Shown one piece after another: positions 26,775 through 35,339 of a stretch of DNA of 64,000 bases. The DNA is taken from NCBI GenBank assembly GCA_019637875.1, contig JAHBUW010000006.1, forward strand, positions 154,347 to 218,346, given 5' to 3'. The notes under the pieces are model-generated. The model searched no databases. It had not been told where the DNA came from and was given only the letters and a program-made list of their open reading frames with translations. The translations under genes and the position numbers were made by a program. The DNA comes from Pseudobdellovibrionaceae bacterium. Lineage in GTDB: Bacteria > Bdellovibrionota > Bdellovibrionia > Bdellovibrionales > Bdellovibrionaceae. The first letter of the stretch is position 1, and every line of letters begins with the position of its first letter.

Positions 26775-28007
26775 TTGAAGGACTCCCTCTGCGCCTTTCA
26801 GATCGGTGCGGGGACGCTGGCCGTTCCCGAAGATTGGATCGTGGGGGCCTACCCTCTGGTGAATCCGTCCGTTCACGGTGAATTCATCCCCCTCGAGCAA
26901 CTGCGCGGAGCCTTGCTGGGCGACGGCGAGTTGCGTTTGGTCACGCTCCCCGAGCGGTCCACCGGCGAAGGACGTATCGTGCTGGTTCTACGCGACGGCG
27001 ATCGTCGCGTGGGCCTACGGATCGACCGCATCCTTTCGGGCGCGGTTCCCGAGGACGCTTTGCGGCCAGCGCGCAGTTCACTCTTTCGACCCGGCGATCT
27101 TTTGCGGACGCCTGTGACGACCACGTCTACGCACACGGACAGCGGCACGACCTATCTGCTCGGAGAATCGGATTTAGGTTTGATCGCGCTCGACATTCGC
27201 GACGTAGTGGAAGTCGTGCATATCCGCGAGATGAAGAGCCGGCGTTTGGTTCACGAGCGCACGATCGGTTTTCTGAACCATCGTGGGCCCGCCGTCCCCG
27301 TCCTGGCGCTTCACGAAAATCCCGCGCCCGCTCCCGATCCGTCGCTCGTCGTCTTACAGGCCGAGGGCCTGGCGTTCGCGGTCCCGCTTCACCGCGTTCA
27401 CGCTCTAGCAACCGAGCCGCGCTGGAGCGAGCGGAGCGCACGCGTACTGAAGCCCACCGACGCGATCCCCTTCGGCGATTTGCCCGAGATCCGCCGTGGC
27501 TACGACCGCATCTTCCCCGACCAAACCGACCGGCAGCTGGTCCGCACCCGCGGAGCGGAACATACCTATCTGGAGTTCGTGCTGGGGGACGCGACGATGA
27601 TTCCGATCATTGACGTCCTCAGTCTGGAAGAGGTGCAGCTCGCACCCGGGCGCGCCGCGCCCACGGGCGGCGTCGGTTACCAAAACGTGCATGGCCAGGA
27701 CGTCCCGATCTACGACGGCCGCGCGCTTTACGGTTTTCCCGCGCTCGCCACCCCGACGGGCCGCGAACGCGTCGTGGTTCTACGTAACGGCGACCATCCT
27801 TTCGGCGTGATCGTCGACGAGATCTCGAACATCCTACGTATCGACTCGGCCTCGCGTTTGGACTTCCCGCGCTTGATGCTGGACTCTTTCACGCCGCGCT
27901 ACCGCGATGACGTGACGGAGTTTTTCCAGGCGTTGGATCAGCGCCACGAGCGCACGTTGAATATGAAGGTGCTGACGTTCGCGCATTTACGGGCGGGATC
28001 GCCTTGA
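26775..28007 (+). CDS. protein of three CheW-like domains, TTG start
   Basis: 410 residues. The TTG at 26775 directly follows the chemoreceptor stop with no spacing. Three CheW-like units are readable: about 1-105 (LCAFQIGAGTLAVPEDWIVG), about 120-225 (TTYLLGESDLGLIALDI) and about 265-400 (HTYLEFVLGDATMIPIIDVL ... HPFGVIVDEISNILRI). CheW links chemoreceptors to CheA kinase. A fused triple CheW beside a four-PAS receptor suggests a dedicated adaptor for a cytoplasmic array. CheA and CheY are not in the window. The first unit is the most diverged. A terminator follows. Confidence 0.82.
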   Translation: MKDSLCAFQIGAGTLAVPEDWIVGAYPLVNPSVHGEFIPLEQLRGALLGDGELRLVTLPERSTGEGRIVLVLRDGDRRVGLRIDRILSGAVPEDALRPARSSLFRPGDLLRTPVTTTSTHTDSGTTYLLGESDLGLIALDIRDVVEVVHIREMKSRRLVHERTIGFLNHRGPAVPVLALHENPAPAPDPSLVVLQAEGLAFAVPLHRVHALATEPRWSERSARVLKPTDAIPFGDLPEIRRGYDRIFPDQTDRQLVRTRGAEHTYLEFVLGDATMIPIIDVLSLEEVQLAPGRAAPTGGVGYQNVHGQDVPIYDGRALYGFPALATPTGRERVVVLRNGDHPFGVIVDEISNILRIDSASRLDFPRLMLDSFTPRYRDDVTEFFQALDQRHERTLNMKVLTFAHLRAGSP

Positions 28008-28034
28008 ATACAGGCGGAGTTCAGCGCAAATTTG

Positions 28035-28064
28035 GGTGCAATCCCGGTAACTTGCACCCTTTTC
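28035..28064 (+). terminator. terminator of the chemoreceptor-CheW operon
   Basis: Perfect stem GGGTGCAA / TTGCACCC (28035-28042 and 28053-28060), ten-base loop, then TTTT. Located just after the triple-CheW gene and before the tRNA promoter. Confidence 0.75.
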
Positions 28065-28084
28065 AAGCAAGACCAAATTTCTGT

Positions 28085-28112
28085 TTGACTCCCATCACTA
28101 TCTGAATAAATT
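28085..28112 (+). promoter_or_regulatory. probable promoter of the tRNA pair
   Basis: TTGACT (28085-28090) and TAAATT (28107-28112), 16-base spacer, about 20 bases before the tRNA-Lys gene. Resembles a sigma-70 promoter. Confidence 0.5.
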
Positions 28113-28131
28113 CACGGTTCTTCGCGCAAGT

Positions 28132-28207
28132 GGTTCGCTAGCTCAGCTGGTAGAGCACTTCACTTTTAATGAAGGGGTCGATGGTTCGAATCCATCGCGA
28201 GCCACCA
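28132..28207 (+). tRNA. tRNA-Lys (UUU)
   Basis: 76 nt including an encoded CCA. Acceptor stem GGTTCGC pairs with GCGAGCC (one G-U), D-arm AGCTCAGCTGGTAGAGC, anticodon stem CTTCA/TGAAG with loop CTTTTAA and anticodon TTT, T-arm with GGTTCGAATCC. Reads AAA and AAG codons. Confidence 0.97.
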
Positions 28208-28255
28208 ACTTTCCTCCCCAAATAGGGTTCTTGGAAGCGACGAAGATTTTCCCGG

Positions 28256-28331
28256 GTCCCCATCGTCTAGAGGCCTAGGACACCTCCCTTTCACGGAGGA
28301 TGCAGGGGTTCGAATCCCCTTGGGGACGCCA
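28256..28331 (+). tRNA. tRNA-Glu (UUC)
   Basis: 76 nt including an encoded CCA. Acceptor stem GTCCCCA pairs with TGGGGAC, discriminator G, anticodon stem CCTCC/GGAGG with loop CTTTCAC and anticodon TTC, T-arm GGGGTTCGAATCCCC. 48 bp after tRNA-Lys, probably one transcript. Confidence 0.97.
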
Positions 28332-28607
28332 CTTTGAAGAGCAGAGATCCTGCTCATTTCCTTCAGAAATTTCGCCAATCTTCGTCGTTGTTGTTGAACC
28401 CCGCCGCTAGGGCGTCGGGGCCCCCCGGTCGCTGCGCTCCCTCATTTTTTTTATCGAGCTTCGATTGTCTTGTCGGTGGCGTCGTAGCCCCGGGGCTTCG
28501 TTGTGGTCGCAGATCCGGTATTAAGCTGTTCAAGACCACGTTCATCGCATTCTCACCAACGGACGGCCCCTTGTTCTTTAAGCTCGGAATACCGTAGAAT
28601 CAAACCC
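28332..28607. other. non-coding region after the tRNA pair
   Basis: No gene supported. Contains short GC-rich palindromes (CGGGGCCCCCCGG near 28418, AGCCCCGGGGCT near 28486) and a T-run (28445-28452), but no clean terminator hairpin beside that run. Possibly tRNA processing and termination sequence. Confidence 0.4.
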
Positions 28608-29183
28608 ATGGCGAAACTCGTGAGCTCGATCAATGTGAGTTGGGGTGGACACTGCGGCCACGAGGCCGGGATCCACGACGCGGATATGCACGCCGTGATG
28701 ATGGAATCGGTCCGTAACGCGGGCTCGATCCTTCTGGGCCGCAAGACCTTCGAGCTTTTTGAAGCTTTTTGGCCGAAAGCCGCGCGGAATCCGAAGGCGA
28801 CGCCCGATCTGCGCGCGATGGGACAAGCGCTCAGCCTGGCCTCGAAAGTTGTGATCAGTTCGACCCGTCAGCGCAGCGAGTGGTCGCATACGACCTTTGT
28901 CGACGGGCAGCCGGATTTCGCGACCGCGATTCAGAAACTCAAAGCCGACACGCCGAAGATGCTTTTGCTATTCGGGAGCGTCGCGCTTCATGAGAAACTC
29001 AGCGAATTGAACCTCGTCGACGAATACGAATTCGTCCTGCAACCCATGGCGATCCCCGGCGGACCGAAACTTTTCGAAAATCTAAGGGAACGCCGCGATC
29101 TGGCGCTCGTCTCGATGAAATCGCTCGCTTCGGGCGTCGTGATTTTGCGTTACCGCCCCGTCGCCCCCCGGAGCCCCACATGA
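28608..29183 (+). CDS. dihydrofolate-reductase-like protein (RibD C-terminal family)
   Basis: 191 residues from the ATG at 28608; upstream extensions are low-complexity and unlikely. The fold is recognisable: MAKLVSSINVSWGG, ILLGRKTFELFEAFWP, KVVISSTRQ, a Gly-containing LLLFGSVALHEKLSELNLVDEY, then PGGPKLF. Proteins of this family use NADPH, but their substrates are mostly unknown; they are not the folate-pathway enzyme. Its stop overlaps the FKBP gene start (ATGA). Confidence 0.82.
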   Translation: MAKLVSSINVSWGGHCGHEAGIHDADMHAVMMESVRNAGSILLGRKTFELFEAFWPKAARNPKATPDLRAMGQALSLASKVVISSTRQRSEWSHTTFVDGQPDFATAIQKLKADTPKMLLLFGSVALHEKLSELNLVDEYEFVLQPMAIPGGPKLFENLRERRDLALVSMKSLASGVVILRYRPVAPRSPT

Positions 29184-29512
29184 CCGAACTGAAGATCACC
29201 GACACCGTTGAAGGCACCGGGACCGCCGCCGTGAAGGGCGCGCTTTGCCTGTGCCACTATGAAGGCTTTCTCGATGACGGGACGAAGTTCGACTCGTCCC
29301 GCGATCACGGCCGCCCCTTTCAATTCGTGATCGGCGTCGGCCGCGTGATCAAAGGCTGGGACCAAGGGATCATGGGCATGAAAGAGGGCGGGAAACGTAC
29401 GCTCTACGTTCCCGCGCATCTGGGTTACGGCGAACGTGTGAAATCGACCATTCCCGCTCATTCAAACCTCACTTTCCATGTCGAGATGATCGAAGTGCGC
29501 CCGCGCGAATGA
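29180..29512 (+). CDS. FKBP-type peptidyl-prolyl isomerase
   Basis: 110 residues, a single FKBP domain with no signal peptide. Typical features: CLCHYEGFLDDGTKFDSS, PFQFVIGVGRVIKGWDQGI, MKEGGKRTLYVPAHLGYG and the C-terminal LTFHVEMIEV. Catalyses cis-trans isomerisation of proline bonds, helping folding in the cytoplasm. Overlaps the preceding reductase-like gene by four bases, so the two are translationally coupled. Confidence 0.95.
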   Translation: MTELKITDTVEGTGTAAVKGALCLCHYEGFLDDGTKFDSSRDHGRPFQFVIGVGRVIKGWDQGIMGMKEGGKRTLYVPAHLGYGERVKSTIPAHSNLTFHVEMIEVRPRE

Positions 29513-29556
29513 TCCCCGCGTGACCGGGCACCGGCGTTCCGGTAGGATCTTGACCC

Positions 29557-30498
29557 ATGTCCAATTCGTCCGCCCTGCTTCGTGGAACTCTGCTGACCCT
29601 GCTCGCCGCTTCGCTGTGGGGAGTTTCGGGCTCGTTCGCGCAGTTTTTGTTCGAGCAGCGCGGGATCGATCCCGAGTGGCTCGTCACCGCACGACTGCTG
29701 AGCGCGGGCCTTATCCTGAGCGCGATCGCGCTTTGGGAGGCGCCTGCGGAAGTGAAACGCATTTTCCGCGACCCGCGCGATTTCACGCGCCTTTTTTTCT
29801 TCGCGCTCTTCGGGATGCTCGCCGTGCAGTACACCTACTTCGCGGCGATCCACCACTCCAACGCCGCGACCGCGACGATTTTGCAGTATCTCGGTCCGGT
29901 CTTCATCGCGATCTACTACTCCGGAATCGAAAGACGCCTGCCCACCCGCCTGGAGGTGCTCGCGATCGCGCTGGCGCTCGGGGGGACGTTCCTGCTCGTC
30001 ACGCACGGGGATCCTTCGCAACTGCAGATCTCGCAGCTGGGGCTTTTCTGGGGAATCGCGTCCGCCGTCGCGCTCGCGACCTACTCGATCCAACCGCTCA
30101 CGCTCTTACGAACCTACAAGGCGTCGGTCGTCATCGGTCCGGCGATGCTCATCGGCGGCGCGCTCATCGCCCCCTTCAGCGGACTCACGCGACCGCCGGG
30201 CACCTGGGACGCGGGCACCGCCGTTTCGTTCGCGTTTATCGTGCTGTTCGGGACGCTCATCGCGTTCTACGCTTACCTGACGGCCGTCCGTATGATCGGC
30301 GCGACGAAAGCCAGCGTGCTCGCTTGCGCCGAGCCGCTTTCGGCCGTCATCACGGGCGTGTTGTGGCTCGGGACGCCCTTCGCCTTGACGGACTGGATCG
30401 GAACCGCTTTGATTCTCTTAACGATTGCCGTGCTGACCGCCGGCGACCGGAAGGAGAAAAGCGATGTCCCACGACCGCGTGATCCCGCTTCGCTGTGA
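29557..30498 (+). CDS. EamA-family (DMT) transporter
   Basis: 313 residues with about ten membrane helices in two EamA repeats (first LLTLLAASLWGVSGSFAQFL, second starting GLFWGIASAVALATY). Inner-membrane exporter or importer of small metabolites; substrate unknown. The motif ASVLACAEPLSAVITG near the end of the second repeat is typical. The start has GGTAGGATC upstream. Its last 35 bases overlap the next gene in another frame. Confidence 0.88.
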   Translation: MSNSSALLRGTLLTLLAASLWGVSGSFAQFLFEQRGIDPEWLVTARLLSAGLILSAIALWEAPAEVKRIFRDPRDFTRLFFFALFGMLAVQYTYFAAIHHSNAATATILQYLGPVFIAIYYSGIERRLPTRLEVLAIALALGGTFLLVTHGDPSQLQISQLGLFWGIASAVALATYSIQPLTLLRTYKASVVIGPAMLIGGALIAPFSGLTRPPGTWDAGTAVSFAFIVLFGTLIAFYAYLTAVRMIGATKASVLACAEPLSAVITGVLWLGTPFALTDWIGTALILLTIAVLTAGDRKEKSDVPRPRDPASL

Positions 30499-31072
30499 AT
30501 GCGGAAAATTCCAAGGCCAGGCCCAGCTTGACGGAACGAACGGCCGTTTCGTCTGTTACTGCGACGACTGCCAAGCCTACATGAAGTACATCGGACAAGA
30601 GAAACGCGTCCTGGACTCCGCCGGTGGCACCGAAATCACGCCCGTCATCCCCACGCGCATTCAGCTCGCCGGCGGTGCGCGCGAACTGCTCTCCTGCGTG
30701 CGTTTGACCGACCGGGGAATGTACCGCTGGTACACGAGCTGCTGCCGATCCCCCATCGGCAACGTTCACGGCGCGAAGATGCCTTACGTCGGCATGATCT
30801 CGACCATCTTCGCCTTCAAAGACGAAAACGATCGCCGCGAAGTCCTCGGCGAAATCCGCTCCCGCGTCATGGGGAAGTTCGCGCGCGGAACGCCACCCCC
30901 GGGCACGGCGGAGACGATGGACCTGGGAACGCTCTGGTGGGTCGCGAAATTCATGCTGCCCGCATTTCTGAAGCGGCAGCATAAGCCTCATCCATTTTTC
31001 CAGAACGCAACGCCCGTCGTGCCCCCGCGCGTTCTGACCCCCGAGGAAAATAAAGCGGCCCACGTCCACTAG
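30464..31072 (+). CDS. DUF6151-like, cysteine-rich zinc-binding protein
   Basis: 202 residues, ATG after GGAAGGAGAAAAGCG. Cysteine pattern RCECGKFQ, CYCDDCQAY and YTSCCRSPIGN resembles the zinc site of the GFA (glutathione-dependent formaldehyde-activating) fold and its DUF6151 relatives. A hydrophobic stretch (LGTLWWVAKFMLPAFL) sits near residue 150. Function unknown. The start lies 35 bases inside the transporter gene, implying translational coupling. Confidence 0.7.
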   Translation: MSHDRVIPLRCECGKFQGQAQLDGTNGRFVCYCDDCQAYMKYIGQEKRVLDSAGGTEITPVIPTRIQLAGGARELLSCVRLTDRGMYRWYTSCCRSPIGNVHGAKMPYVGMISTIFAFKDENDRREVLGEIRSRVMGKFARGTPPPGTAETMDLGTLWWVAKFMLPAFLKRQHKPHPFFQNATPVVPPRVLTPEENKAAHVH

Positions 31073-31096
31073 AAAACGCGGAAGGAGAAGATCCCG

Positions 31097-32500
31097 ATGA
31101 ACATGACGGAAAAGGAACTCGACGACGAAAAAATGCGGAGTCCCATCGACGGGCTACGAATCACGTTCCGACGCCTACGCCTTCTGTTGAATCTGCGGGG
31201 CGATACCGACGAAAAGGGAACCGTCGAAAGCATTCGCGAAAACGTGGATTTCAAAAGCGCGAACGCCTGGACCCTCGTGTTCGCGATCTTCATCGCCTCG
31301 GTCGGTCTCGACACCAATTCCACGGCCGTGATCATCGGCGCGATGTTGATCTCGCCCCTGATGGGCCCCATCATCGGCATGGGCCTCGGACTCGGCGTCA
31401 ACGATCCGGTTTTGGTTCGGCGCGCGGCCCGCAATCTGGCTTTCGCCGTCGGCATCAGTATCGTCACTTCGACGATTTATTTTCTGATCTCGCCCCTTTC
31501 CCTCGCGCAAAGTGAGCTGCTCGCGAGAACTCGCCCCACTTTCTTCGACGTCATGATCGCGTTTTTCGGCGGCGCCGCCGGCATCGTGGCCCAATCCCGA
31601 CAGACCAAAGGCAACGCCATCCCCGGAGTCGCCATCGCGACGGCCCTGATGCCCCCACTCTGCACCGCGGGCTTCGGCATCGCCAGCGGACAGCTCGGTT
31701 ACGTTTTGGGAGCCCTTTACCTGTTTCTGATCAACTCGGTCTTCATCTGTATCGCGACTTTTCTGTTCGTGCGCTATTTGAAATTCGCGAGGGTCAGCTA
31801 CCAAAACCCCGTGCAACAAAAACGCATCCAGCGCTGGGTCGCGATCGTCGCCATCCTGGTCATTCTTCCGTCCCTTCTGCTCGCGTGGCAACTGCAACGC
31901 GAGACGATTTTCACGAATCGGGCCGCGCAGTTCATCGAACGCGAAATGAAATTCCCCCGCACGTTCGTCGTCGACCGCGAAATCGCCTACAACTGGACCA
32001 AACCCATCCTAAATGTCGGGTTGATCGGCGACACCCTGTCCCCCGCGCAAATTGATACTCTCAAGGCGAAGATGGGGAGCTATGACTTGCCGGCCGACGC
32101 CCTCACGCTCCGCCAATCTTCACTCGAAGAGGACGTCGAGCGCCGCCTGAACGAAAAGCTACGTTCCCAAGATACCGCCGCCCAGCAAGCGGAATCCAAG
32201 CTGTCGCAACTCGAAGTCCGGCTGCGCGCGCACGAACTCAATCGTGAGCTGGGCGGCAAGATCACGAGCGAAATCAAAGGCCTTTTCCCGCAGGTGGCCG
32301 AAATTTTGGTTTTGGGAGGCAGCCAAGAGGGCGAACGAAGGCTTTGGGTTCTCTGGCAAAAGCCTCCCGGGACGGAAGAACGAAAACGTTTCGACGATTT
32401 TCTGAAAGCCCGCACCGACGCGCCGAACGCCCTTGTCGAACATACCGTCGCGGTCGTCGATCCCCCACCTCCCGCCGCGCGCAAACGTCGTTCGAAATGA
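31097..32500 (+). CDS. DUF389 membrane protein, first of a tandem pair
   Basis: 467 residues, ATG after GGAAGGAG. Cytoplasmic N-terminus, then the DUF389 signature NAWTLVFAIFIASVGLDTNS, MLISPLMGPIIGMGLGLGV, and GNAIPGVAIATALMPPLCTAGFG, in about six helices. Residues about 265-467 form a soluble part including a coiled coil (SKLSQLEVRLRAHELNRELG) absent from minimal DUF389 proteins. Function of the family is unknown. Overlaps the second copy by four bases (ATGA). Confidence 0.88.
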   Translation: MNMTEKELDDEKMRSPIDGLRITFRRLRLLLNLRGDTDEKGTVESIRENVDFKSANAWTLVFAIFIASVGLDTNSTAVIIGAMLISPLMGPIIGMGLGLGVNDPVLVRRAARNLAFAVGISIVTSTIYFLISPLSLAQSELLARTRPTFFDVMIAFFGGAAGIVAQSRQTKGNAIPGVAIATALMPPLCTAGFGIASGQLGYVLGALYLFLINSVFICIATFLFVRYLKFARVSYQNPVQQKRIQRWVAIVAILVILPSLLLAWQLQRETIFTNRAAQFIEREMKFPRTFVVDREIAYNWTKPILNVGLIGDTLSPAQIDTLKAKMGSYDLPADALTLRQSSLEEDVERRLNEKLRSQDTAAQQAESKLSQLEVRLRAHELNRELGGKITSEIKGLFPQVAEILVLGGSQEGERRLWVLWQKPPGTEERKRFDDFLKARTDAPNALVEHTVAVVDPPPPAARKRRSK

Positions 32501-33849
32501 AGTCCGCACCGGTGAATCCACTCGAAGTCGAGGGCGGTTTCTGGGGCGCGCTGGATCGCACCCTGACCCGTCTGCGCGAACTCCTTCATCTGCGGGCGGA
32601 CACCGACGAAGCCGGAACGATCGAGACCATCCGTCGCAATGCCACCTTTCACAGCGCGAACGCTTGGACGCTGGCTTGCGCGATCCTCATCGCCTGCATC
32701 GGCCTGGACACGAACAATACGATGGCGGTCTTCGGCGCGATGCTGATCTCTCCATTGATGGGGCCCGTCGTCGGAGTGGGGCTTGGCCTCGGGATCGAAG
32801 ACTCCGCGCTCCTGAAGCGGGCCATCCGAAATTTGCTTTTCGCGGTCGGCATCGCCCTGACGGTCTCGCTCCTGTACTTTCTGATTTCCCCTCTCGCCAT
32901 CGCCCGATCCGAGATTTTGTCCTATACGCGCCCGACCTTCTTTGACGTGCTGGTCGCGATCTTCGGTGGGGCCACCGGCATCGTCGCCCAATCGCGGCGC
33001 TCCAAAGGCACGTCCATCGCTGGCGTCGCCATGGCCACGGTCATGATGCCTCCACTTTGCACGACCGGCTTCGCCTTGGCGACCCTGCAGCCGGAGCTCG
33101 CGCTCGGCGCGTTTTATCTTTTTCTCATCAATTCGGTGTTTATCTGCCTTTCGACCTTCACTTTCGTCCGCTATTTGAAGTTCGAGCGCATCGGATCCCC
33201 GGACCAGGAGTTACGCCGATTGACCCGTAAACGGATGGCGATTCTGGCGTTGATCGTTATGACCCCTTCACTCGTCTTAGCTTGGCGTTTGCAACAAGAG
33301 ACCCAGTTCATTGGCCGCGCGCGCGAATTCGTCAACAAGGACATTCGGTTCGCGCATAGCTTCGTGGTGGATCACGAAATCGTCTACCACTGGTACCGTC
33401 CGCGCATTTCGGTCACGCTGATCGGCGAACCTCTTCTCGCTGCGGAAACGGAAACCTTGCGCGCGCGGCTCGTCGCGCGCGGGTTGCCCGCGACGGCGTT
33501 GGAGCTTCACGAAACAGAGCTCGACACGACTTTGGAGAGACAGCTACAAGATCGTCTACGCTCCCGTGACGCCGCCGAGCGAATCCGCGAGACACGAATT
33601 TCCCAATTGGAATCACGATTGAGCCGCGAGGAAGAGCGGCGCTCGCTCGGAGAGAAAATTTCCGCCGAGATGAAAAACTTTTTCCCCGAGGTCTCGAAGG
33701 TCATCCTTCACGAAGACGCGACCCAAGGGATCTGGGTGATCTGGGAAAAATCCCCGGCATCCGCCGCGCGCGTAGGACTCGAATCCTACGCGCGGGCGCG
33801 CTCGGGATGGACGGATGCGCCCATTCAGCATGCCGAGCACACCCCTTAA
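32497..33849 (+). CDS. DUF389 membrane protein, second of a tandem pair
   Basis: 450 residues from the ATG at 32497 (ATGA overlap with the first copy). Collinear with its neighbour: LRADTDEAGTIETIRRNATF, NAWTLACAILIACIGLDTNN, LISPLMGPVVGVGLGLG, VAMATVMMPPLCTTGFALAT, and the same soluble, coiled-coil C-terminus (RIRETRISQLESRLSREEER). The two are clear paralogues from a local duplication, now diverged. Whether they form a hetero-oligomer is a guess. Its stop is two bases from a convergent gene. Confidence 0.88.
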   Translation: MKSAPVNPLEVEGGFWGALDRTLTRLRELLHLRADTDEAGTIETIRRNATFHSANAWTLACAILIACIGLDTNNTMAVFGAMLISPLMGPVVGVGLGLGIEDSALLKRAIRNLLFAVGIALTVSLLYFLISPLAIARSEILSYTRPTFFDVLVAIFGGATGIVAQSRRSKGTSIAGVAMATVMMPPLCTTGFALATLQPELALGAFYLFLINSVFICLSTFTFVRYLKFERIGSPDQELRRLTRKRMAILALIVMTPSLVLAWRLQQETQFIGRAREFVNKDIRFAHSFVVDHEIVYHWYRPRISVTLIGEPLLAAETETLRARLVARGLPATALELHETELDTTLERQLQDRLRSRDAAERIRETRISQLESRLSREEERRSLGEKISAEMKNFFPEVSKVILHEDATQGIWVIWEKSPASAARVGLESYARARSGWTDAPIQHAEHTP

Positions 33850-33851
33850 CT

Positions 33852-34667
33852 TCAGCCCAAGAACATCATCAGATCTTCGTTGAGTTGATTCTTGTGCGTG
33901 ATGAAAAGCCCGTGAGGCGCGTCTTTGTACTCGACCAAACGCGCCTTGGGCAAAAGCTTCGCCGCCGCCCTCGCGGACGCGTCGATCGGGACCGTTTTAT
34001 CCAGCGCGCCGTGAATGATCAGTGTCGGTACGGTGAACGCTTTCAAGTCCCCGCGAAAATCCGTTTTGCCGAATGCGGTCACGCAATCGAGCGTCGCTTT
34101 CGGGTTCGCCTGGTACGCCATGAACGCGGTCCACTGCAGAATTTCGTTCGAAACCGGCGAGCTCATCATTCCGACGCCGTAAAAATCCTTCGCGAAGCCC
34201 GCCAGAAAATGGGGGCGGTCCTCTTTGAGTCCACTTTGGATGTCATCAAAAACTTTGGCGTCGACCCCGTCCGGGTGATTCGGCGTCTTCAGCAGACCCG
34301 GCGTGACGGCGCTGACCAACGCGACCTTGCTGACTTTGTCCGCGCCGAAATTGCCAAGGTAACGCGCGATCTCGCCGCCACCCATCGAAAATCCGACGAG
34401 CGAAGCCTTGTCCACCTTGAGGTGGTCGATCAATTGGCGCAAGTCATCCGCGAACGTGTCGAAGTCGTAACCGCCCGTCGGCTGTGACGAGCGGCCGAAA
34501 CCGCGCCGGTCATAAGCGATCACGCGATGACCGCGCGCCAGAAGCGCCGTCGTTTGGTACTCGAACATGTCCGCATTCAAGGGCCAGCCGTGAATCAGGA
34601 TGACCGGTTGGCCACGGCCCTGGTCTTTGTAGTAGAGCGTGGTGCCGTCTTGCAGTTTGCATTTCAT
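33852..34667 (-). CDS. alpha/beta hydrolase, chloroperoxidase/arylesterase-like
   Basis: 271 residues, cytoplasmic. Typical bromoperoxidase-A2 family order: HGWPLNADMFEYQ, AYDRRGFGRSSQP, nucleophile Ser94 in GFSMGGGEIARY, acid in HGALDKTVPID and His in DAPHGLFITHK. Such enzymes hydrolyse esters and can perform cofactor-free perhydrolysis. Terminator of the upstream gene lies just before its start, so it is probably transcribed separately. Confidence 0.9.
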   Translation of the reverse strand: MKCKLQDGTTLYYKDQGRGQPVILIHGWPLNADMFEYQTTALLARGHRVIAYDRRGFGRSSQPTGGYDFDTFADDLRQLIDHLKVDKASLVGFSMGGGEIARYLGNFGADKVSKVALVSAVTPGLLKTPNHPDGVDAKVFDDIQSGLKEDRPHFLAGFAKDFYGVGMMSSPVSNEILQWTAFMAYQANPKATLDCVTAFGKTDFRGDLKAFTVPTLIIHGALDKTVPIDASARAAAKLLPKARLVEYKDAPHGLFITHKNQLNEDLMMFLG

Positions 34668-34687
34668 GGGGAAAACTCCTTACTCAT

Positions 34688-34723
34688 AAAAAAACCCGGT
34701 CCCCGTCGGAACGAGAACCGGGT
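34688..34723 (-). terminator. terminator of the DUF4383-like gene
   Basis: On the minus strand ACCCGGT...ACCGGGT (34723-34717 and 34700-34694) with an extended imperfect stem, followed by TTTTTTT. It ends the membrane-protein gene at 34750. Confidence 0.88.
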
Positions 34724-34749
34724 GGGATGTGGGCACTGACGTTCGGGGG

Positions 34750-35223
34750 TTAACGAACGCCGTGTGCGGGGCTGCGGTAGTCTTCGGGACCACCGCGAGT
34801 GACCTTGGGAACTTTCGAACTGAGCGCGTAACCGTAATACGCTCCAACCAGCGCAAATGCGGCGTGCGCCAGAATTTCGCCACCGAAAAGCGGCCAGTAG
34901 CCGAACAGCGTGTTCGTCGCGGGAATCAGACCCAAGACGGCCAGCGCCCCGAAAACGAAGAAGACGATCCGTGAGTACCGGATCGACGACGGCAACTCTG
35001 TCCCCTTCATTTGCGAAGCGACGATGCCGGCGATCCCGAACGTGATCAGCGCGATCTTATTGAAGACGTTCATCGGGAAAAATCCCAAGAACAAACCGTA
35101 GCTGGTCTCGTTCATGAGTGGCGGTAAACTTGCGTTAGAGCCGACCAATGCCGGAATCAACGCGACGGCGCCGATCACGAGCATCAAAATCCCACCGAAC
35201 AATGCGAAACGTTGCGGATGCAT
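34750..35223 (-). CDS. four-helix membrane protein, DUF4383-like
   Basis: 157 residues. The ATG at 35223 follows AAGGAGGAG; longer in-frame extensions are Arg-rich and lack a signal. Four membrane segments: FALFGGILMLVIGAVALIP, FNKIALITFGIAGIVAS, IVFFVFGALAVLGLIP and ILAHAAFALVGAYYGYAL. The NYxxGFFPMN-like loop (GLFLGFFPMNVFNKI) is typical of DUF4383 proteins, whose role is unknown. Confidence 0.7.
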   Translation of the reverse strand: MHPQRFALFGGILMLVIGAVALIPALVGSNASLPPLMNETSYGLFLGFFPMNVFNKIALITFGIAGIVASQMKGTELPSSIRYSRIVFFVFGALAVLGLIPATNTLFGYWPLFGGEILAHAAFALVGAYYGYALSSKVPKVTRGGPEDYRSPAHGVR

Positions 35224-35339
35224 AACTCCTCCTTGGTGTTGGATCACAACAAATGACGGGCCTTGCGGCCACGGTCGAGATTTGTGCAAGCCCAGCGCCA
35301 AAGGAAGAGTGTCAGGATCAGGCGAGATTCGGGGCGGAA

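Noticed and set aside
28166..28378. Minus-strand frame encoding GIRTPASSVKG and MDSNHRPLH
   Set aside because: It is the antisense of the two tRNA genes, a well-known false protein in bacterial annotation.
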